Assembly: GCA_022824945.1 (NCBI GenBank)
Contig: JAJDYX010000042.1
Span: 1 to 36,156 of the forward strand
Direction of reading: 5' to 3'
DNA: 36,156 nt
From: Candidatus Latescibacterota bacterium
Lineage (GTDB): Bacteria > Latescibacterota > UBA2968
A program made the position numbers and the translations under genes. The notes under the pieces are model-generated. The model saw nothing but the letters and a program-made list of their open reading frames with translations. It was not told where the DNA came from and did not search any database. Positions 32,520-36,156 of this stretch are shown here, piece after piece; within the stretch, counting starts at the first letter, position 1; each line of letters starts with the position of its first letter.

Positions 32520-34919
32520 ATGCTGCGTAATTATCTGGTTGTAGCGGTTCGGAATCTGTTGAAAAATAAAATCTTGTCAATGATCAACGTTTTTGGACTA
32601 GGAGCAAGTCTGTCGATCTGCCTGCTGATCATCTTGTTTGTGTCATACCAAAAAACGTCTGATGCATGGCACAAGAAGGCAGATCGTATCTATCTCACCA
32701 TCTGCGACTACGGTTCGCACCCCAACCCTGATCGTGTTCGCTCCTTCGCAACGACACCTGTGAGTCTTGCTTCGCTTCTTCAAGATGTCTGCCCAGATGT
32801 AGAAGTGACGACACGGGTACGCAGATTCCGTGGTTCCATGGGCTTTCTCGGCAGAGAAATTAAAGTGTCTGGCCTTTATGCCGAGCCGTCGTTTTTCGAG
32901 GTATTCGATTTCGCTCTTGTGGAGGGGAATCCCGCTACCGCGCTTTCCGAACCCAATTCCATCTTGCTTTCGCAGAACCAGTCGGTCGCACTCTTTGGAG
33001 ATTCCAGCCCACTGAATCAGACTGTGATGATCGGACAGACGCCATATAAGGTAACGGGCGTCCTGGCGGATCAGCCAGGGGCTAGCTATGTACGGTTTCA
33101 GATCCTGGTGTCGTTTGAGACCTTGAAATTTGCGCCACCCAATGGAAGCACTCCTCGGTGGAGCGAGGGCATGAATGACACATACACATTCTTGGTCTTA
33201 CGAGAAGGTACCCACCCAACGGTCCTGGAAAGATACTTAACACAGATCATTCAAGACCACTACCAGCCTGGTACAGATCAAAAGATGGAGAGGGCAAGTG
33301 TCCAATTACTGACCGACGTCAACCTGAGCGTCATGAGAGTTAACCACCTTAGTTGGATTGTTCCTGGCATGGTTGTTTATTTTGTTAGTGTTCTGGCCGC
33401 TATAATACTGATAGGGGCGTGCTACAATTATACCACCTTAATTGTGGCCAGAGCAATGGCCAGAGCCCACGAGGTGGCAATTCGGAAAGTCGTAGGTGCA
33501 TATCGCAGACAGATCATTGGCCAAATCTTGATGGAGTCGATTCTAACAGTATTGCTGGCGACGTTTTTTGCCATGTGGCTGTTGGTATGGTTAATTCCTG
33601 GTTTCAACGAGATGTACTTTACTTCACTTTTTCCCTTGGCCCGCATCAAGCTCGACGTTCTCAAAGATCTGACGGTCTATCTCACTGTCCTTGGCTTCAG
33701 CGTAGGCGTAGGCATTCTTGTGGGCACCTACCCCGCACTTTATCTTTCCCGATTCGTCCCGGCCTTGATCTTGAAGGGAGGAAGTTTTACAAAGGATCGA
33801 GCCAGGTCATTCAATCGGATGTTTGTGGTGGGGCAGTTTGGCATGTCGTTATTCTTCGTCCTCTCGACCCTGTTCGTGTACCAGCAGTTCCGATATTTGG
33901 TATCGTCCGACTATGGATTTGATCATGAAAATATAGTGAACGTACGGCTTCAGGGAGTGGGCTACGACGTGTTCCGGCAGGCGATGGAGCAATCGCCCTC
34001 AGTGGAGCTCATTTCTGGTTCCTCACAGCTTCTGATGCAGGGTACGCGATCACCACGTTTGGTGAAGATTGGGAGAGGTGAACGTAAGACAGTTTTCGAA
34101 TTAAGAGTGGACTACAATTTTGTTTCGAACCTGAAACTCAAGCTACTTGCAGGCCGTTACTTCAATCGCCCGTCGGATATTCACAGGAGTGTGCTGCTCA
34201 ATAGAACCGCTACTCGGCTGCTAGGTCTGGAAAACGAAGAGCAAGCGATAGGTCAAATCTTGAACGTGTCAGGGAAGAACACGAAACCTACCATTGTGGG
34301 GATTCTGGAAGACTTTCAGACACAGGGCATAGGCATGGATATTGATCCTGTCATACTGTTCTGTGAGCCAGCGGGGATACAGTGGGCAAACGTGCGCGTG
34401 TTACCCGGCCATATGCCTGAGGCGGTTGCGCACCTCGAACAGGTCTGGGCTGAGTTAGGAAGTCCTTGGAAAGTGGAGTACGATCTGTTTACGACGCAAA
34501 TCCAAAAAGGAATGCTCGCTGGAGTCTATTCCGATGTTTTGCATATCATTGCTCTGATTAGTGCTTTCGGGGTGCTTTTGGCCCTACTTGGCGTGTTGGG
34601 AATAGCTATGCATGTCACGGAAATGCAGGTCAAGGCAGTTGCAATACGTAAGGTTCTGGGAGCGAGTTCTTGGCAGATCGCTGCGCTCTTGTCAAAGGAT
34701 TTTCTCTTGATGCTTGTTGTGGCGGTTCTACTTGCAGCTCCTGCTGCGTGGTTTGCAAACCACCACTGGTTAAACCAGTTCCCCTTCCGAACCACAATGA
34801 GTCCGTGGCTGTTCGGTGTTGTTGTTGCCGTGATGGCAGCAGTTGTTCTCACAGTAGTTGGGTCGCAGACGCTTCGTGCAGCGAATTCCGACCCAGTAAA
34901 GGCACTCAGACGTTTATAG
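32520..34919 (+). CDS. FtsX/MacB-type ABC transporter permease
   Basis: 799 aa in the MacB_PCD-FtsX-MacB_PCD-FtsX layout: a membrane helix at about 20-42 (MINVFGLGASLSICLLIILF), a periplasmic domain, three helices around 280-410 (MVVYFVSVLAAIILIGACYN; VAIRKVVGAYRRQIIGQIL, an FtsX cytoplasmic loop), a second periplasmic domain from about 440, and three C-terminal helices (VLGVLGIAMHVTEMQVKAVA region). Such permeases pair with an ABC ATPase for lipoprotein, peptide or drug export or mechanotransmission; no ATPase gene is adjacent. AGAGG lies 7 nt before the ATG. It is the only gene between the two tRNA-Glu tail copies, so it appears to be the cargo of an insertion. Confidence 0.88.
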   Translation: MLRNYLVVAVRNLLKNKILSMINVFGLGASLSICLLIILFVSYQKTSDAWHKKADRIYLTICDYGSHPNPDRVRSFATTPVSLASLLQDVCPDVEVTTRVRRFRGSMGFLGREIKVSGLYAEPSFFEVFDFALVEGNPATALSEPNSILLSQNQSVALFGDSSPLNQTVMIGQTPYKVTGVLADQPGASYVRFQILVSFETLKFAPPNGSTPRWSEGMNDTYTFLVLREGTHPTVLERYLTQIIQDHYQPGTDQKMERASVQLLTDVNLSVMRVNHLSWIVPGMVVYFVSVLAAIILIGACYNYTTLIVARAMARAHEVAIRKVVGAYRRQIIGQILMESILTVLLATFFAMWLLVWLIPGFNEMYFTSLFPLARIKLDVLKDLTVYLTVLGFSVGVGILVGTYPALYLSRFVPALILKGGSFTKDRARSFNRMFVVGQFGMSLFFVLSTLFVYQQFRYLVSSDYGFDHENIVNVRLQGVGYDVFRQAMEQSPSVELISGSSQLLMQGTRSPRLVKIGRGERKTVFELRVDYNFVSNLKLKLLAGRYFNRPSDIHRSVLLNRTATRLLGLENEEQAIGQILNVSGKNTKPTIVGILEDFQTQGIGMDIDPVILFCEPAGIQWANVRVLPGHMPEAVAHLEQVWAELGSPWKVEYDLFTTQIQKGMLAGVYSDVLHIIALISAFGVLLALLGVLGIAMHVTEMQVKAVAIRKVLGASSWQIAALLSKDFLLMLVVAVLLAAPAAWFANHHWLNQFPFRTTMSPWLFGVVVAVMAAVVLTVVGSQTLRAANSDPVKALRRL

Positions 34920-34932
34920 AGCTACGGCACTT

Positions 34933-35000
34933 GGGTCGCCATTAAAATTAAGTGTATTATTCAAAGGGTCGTGATCTCACGACCCTTATTTTATTGGTGG
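34933..35000 (+). repeat. Direct-repeat copy 2 of the tRNA-Glu tail and terminator (candidate distal att site)
   Basis: 68 bp matching 32353-32420 with three mismatches. It carries GGGTCGCCA but no tRNA body: upstream is the 3' flank of the permease gene. It begins 14 nt after the permease stop codon. Confidence 0.93.
34964..34995 (+). terminator. Duplicated intrinsic terminator, now behind the FtsX-type gene
   Basis: Same 11-bp arms as the tRNA-Glu terminator (34964-34974 and 34977-34987) with a TC loop, then ATTTTATT. It presumably ends the permease transcript. Confidence 0.85.
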
Positions 35001-35076
35001 ATGAATGGGATATAGAGGCTATATTGGGGAATGGTCTGTTTGTTGATCAATATCCCGAATAGAGAAAGGAGTTCTT

Positions 35077-36156
35077 TTGACAATTGCACCTCTTCTTTCA
35101 CCAGAGGCTTTTGAAGGTATTGAAGGTATGACCCATCTGTGTACGGGGGGCGAATCCCCGTGGCTCAAAAGTCAGGCTGGGGTATATGCCGAGTTTGCCA
35201 AATTCAAGGGTGGGTCACACAAGGGCCGCGATAAAATTTATGACCGCGGAGAGCGCTGTCGCCAGCGCATGGGTCAGCTCTGGAATGTGCCTGCTAATCG
35301 CATCGCGTTTATGCCTTCTGCTGCCGAGGGCATGGGCTGGTTTTCGCGGGGGTTAGACTGGCAGAGTGGCGATAATATTGTGACCAATAATCTCGAGTTT
35401 CCCTCTGTGGCGTATGCGTGGAAACATCTGCGGTCCAGGGGCGTTGAAGTCCGTTTGGTGCCGCACGAAAAATGGACGGTGCGCGAAGAGGATCTCCTCG
35501 ACGCTGTTGATTCTCGTACGCGCGTTCTCGCTGTCAGCCATGTGGGGTTTTACACGGGGCAGTGTTTGAATTTGGCGCAACTCTCTGAGGGTACACGGAA
35601 GAAAGGCGCGTTATTCGCCGTTGATGCCACGCATTCTTCGGGTGTTTTGCGCGTGCCAGCGCAGTTGACCGACCTCACGGTGAGCAGCAGTTACAAATGG
35701 CTTCTGGCAACGCATGGCACGGCGCCTTGTTATTTGAGCGAACGCGCGGAAGCGCAGGTGGCTTCGACGTGTTTTGGCTGGCACAATCTCAAGGTGTGGC
35801 CCGAACAAACCGCCGAGCGCGATCCCGAGGTCGCCGAACAACCGATGCCGGAAAAGCTCGAGCCAGGGAATCCAGCTATGCAGGTGATTATGCACCTGGA
35901 TCACGCGCTGGGTGTGATTTTGGAGATTGGTCCCGAGAGGATTGAAAATCACGCGCGCGATCTGTCCGAATTGGTGTCCCAAGGGCTTGCGAAGTTGGGC
36001 TATGAGGTTATTTCGCCAAATAACCGGGAAGCGCGGTCGGGGAATACCTGCTTTGCGTGTGAGGATGGTCGCGAGATGGTTTATCGCCTGGAGGAGCGCA
36101 ATGTTTTTTGCTGGGGCGAGTTTGGGCGGGTGCGCGTTTCCACGCATTTGTATAAT
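35077..36156 (+). CDS. Class V aminotransferase (PLP-dependent, SufS/isopenicillin-epimerase-like), 3' end outside window
   Basis: 360 codons are visible with no stop before the window end. The start is TTG 35077: GGAG lies 5 nt upstream and the frame reads (M)TIAPLLSPEAFEGIEGMTH; no better in-frame ATG is supported by a ribosome site. PLP motifs: Asp183-His186 in FAVDATHSSGVL and the Schiff-base lysine Lys207 in SSSYKWLLATHGT. The N-terminal ANRIAFMPSAAEGMGW is the cofactor-phosphate region. The family includes cysteine desulfurases, selenocysteine lyases and epimerase-like members; the specific reaction is unclear. It sits immediately beyond the distal tRNA-Glu tail copy, on what should be the pre-insertion flank. 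Confidence 0.88.
   Translation, partial: MTIAPLLSPEAFEGIEGMTHLCTGGESPWLKSQAGVYAEFAKFKGGSHKGRDKIYDRGERCRQRMGQLWNVPANRIAFMPSAAEGMGWFSRGLDWQSGDNIVTNNLEFPSVAYAWKHLRSRGVEVRLVPHEKWTVREEDLLDAVDSRTRVLAVSHVGFYTGQCLNLAQLSEGTRKKGALFAVDATHSSGVLRVPAQLTDLTVSSSYKWLLATHGTAPCYLSERAEAQVASTCFGWHNLKVWPEQTAERDPEVAEQPMPEKLEPGNPAMQVIMHLDHALGVILEIGPERIENHARDLSELVSQGLAKLGYEVISPNNREARSGNTCFACEDGREMVYRLEERNVFCWGEFGRVRVSTHLYN

Overview
The window looks like a chromosomal contig from an uncultured environmental bacterium. The mix of many Gfo/Idh/MocA oxidoreductases, a large DUF6785-type membrane protein, an FtsX/MacB-type permease, a Rpn-type nuclease and a dockerin/LRR secreted protein recalls Candidatus Latescibacterota, Poribacteria or a related lineage. 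That placement is inference from gene content, not from a marker alignment.

Layout. (1) 46-9553, minus strand: a giant secreted LRR/dockerin/metzincin protein, a TPR plus periplasmic-binding-fold protein translationally coupled to a bifunctional-nuclease-family protein, an O-methyltransferase, and two Gfo/Idh/MocA oxidoreductases. (2) 9784-10712, plus strand: an orphan sigma-region-4-like regulator and a VOC/glyoxalase-fold enzyme. (3) 10817-14333, plus strand: a compact accessory block with an AT-rich HEPN-motif protein, a UPF0175/DUF3368 toxin-antitoxin pair, a second two-gene module whose AbiEii-like member seems to have lost its nucleotidyltransferase core, and a GNAT acetyltransferase. 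(4) 14442-22086, plus strand: a DUF6785-like membrane protein, an orphan flippase, then a tight run of three Gfo/Idh/MocA oxidoreductases and an aldo/keto reductase, probably for sugar, cyclitol or uronate metabolism. (5) 22144-26049: a tRNA-bounded region from tRNA-Pro(UGG) to tRNA-Gln(UUG), holding a Rpn-type nuclease, a 5'-truncated HTH gene, an IS3-type transposase scrap and a NYN-domain RNase. (6) 26107-32143, minus strand: glnS, proS, a glycerophosphodiesterase, an MBL-fold hydrolase and a 2-hydroxyacid dehydrogenase. (7) 32287-36156, plus strand: tRNA-Glu(UUC), an FtsX/MacB-type permease and a class V aminotransferase cut by the window end.

The most interesting structure is repeated in regions 5 and 7. 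At both tRNA-Gln and tRNA-Glu, the last 9 nt of the tRNA plus its intrinsic terminator (about 67-68 bp in total) is present a second time as a direct repeat about 2.3-2.6 kb downstream of the tRNA. Each pair brackets a small insert (NYN RNase plus recombination debris; a single FtsX-type permease). Neither insert has a complete integrase. The intact tRNA sits at one end and only the tail copy at the other, which is the classic geometry of tRNA-3'-end integration. Both duplications start at the same point of the acceptor stem. This suggests one family of very small tRNA-targeting cargo elements mobilised in trans.

Well-formed sigma70-type promoters (a TTGACA-like box, 17 nt, then a TATATT-like box) precede all three tRNAs, the 2-hydroxyacid dehydrogenase and the leader of the NYN gene. 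Several starts appear to be GTG or TTG, supported by Shine-Dalgarno placement.
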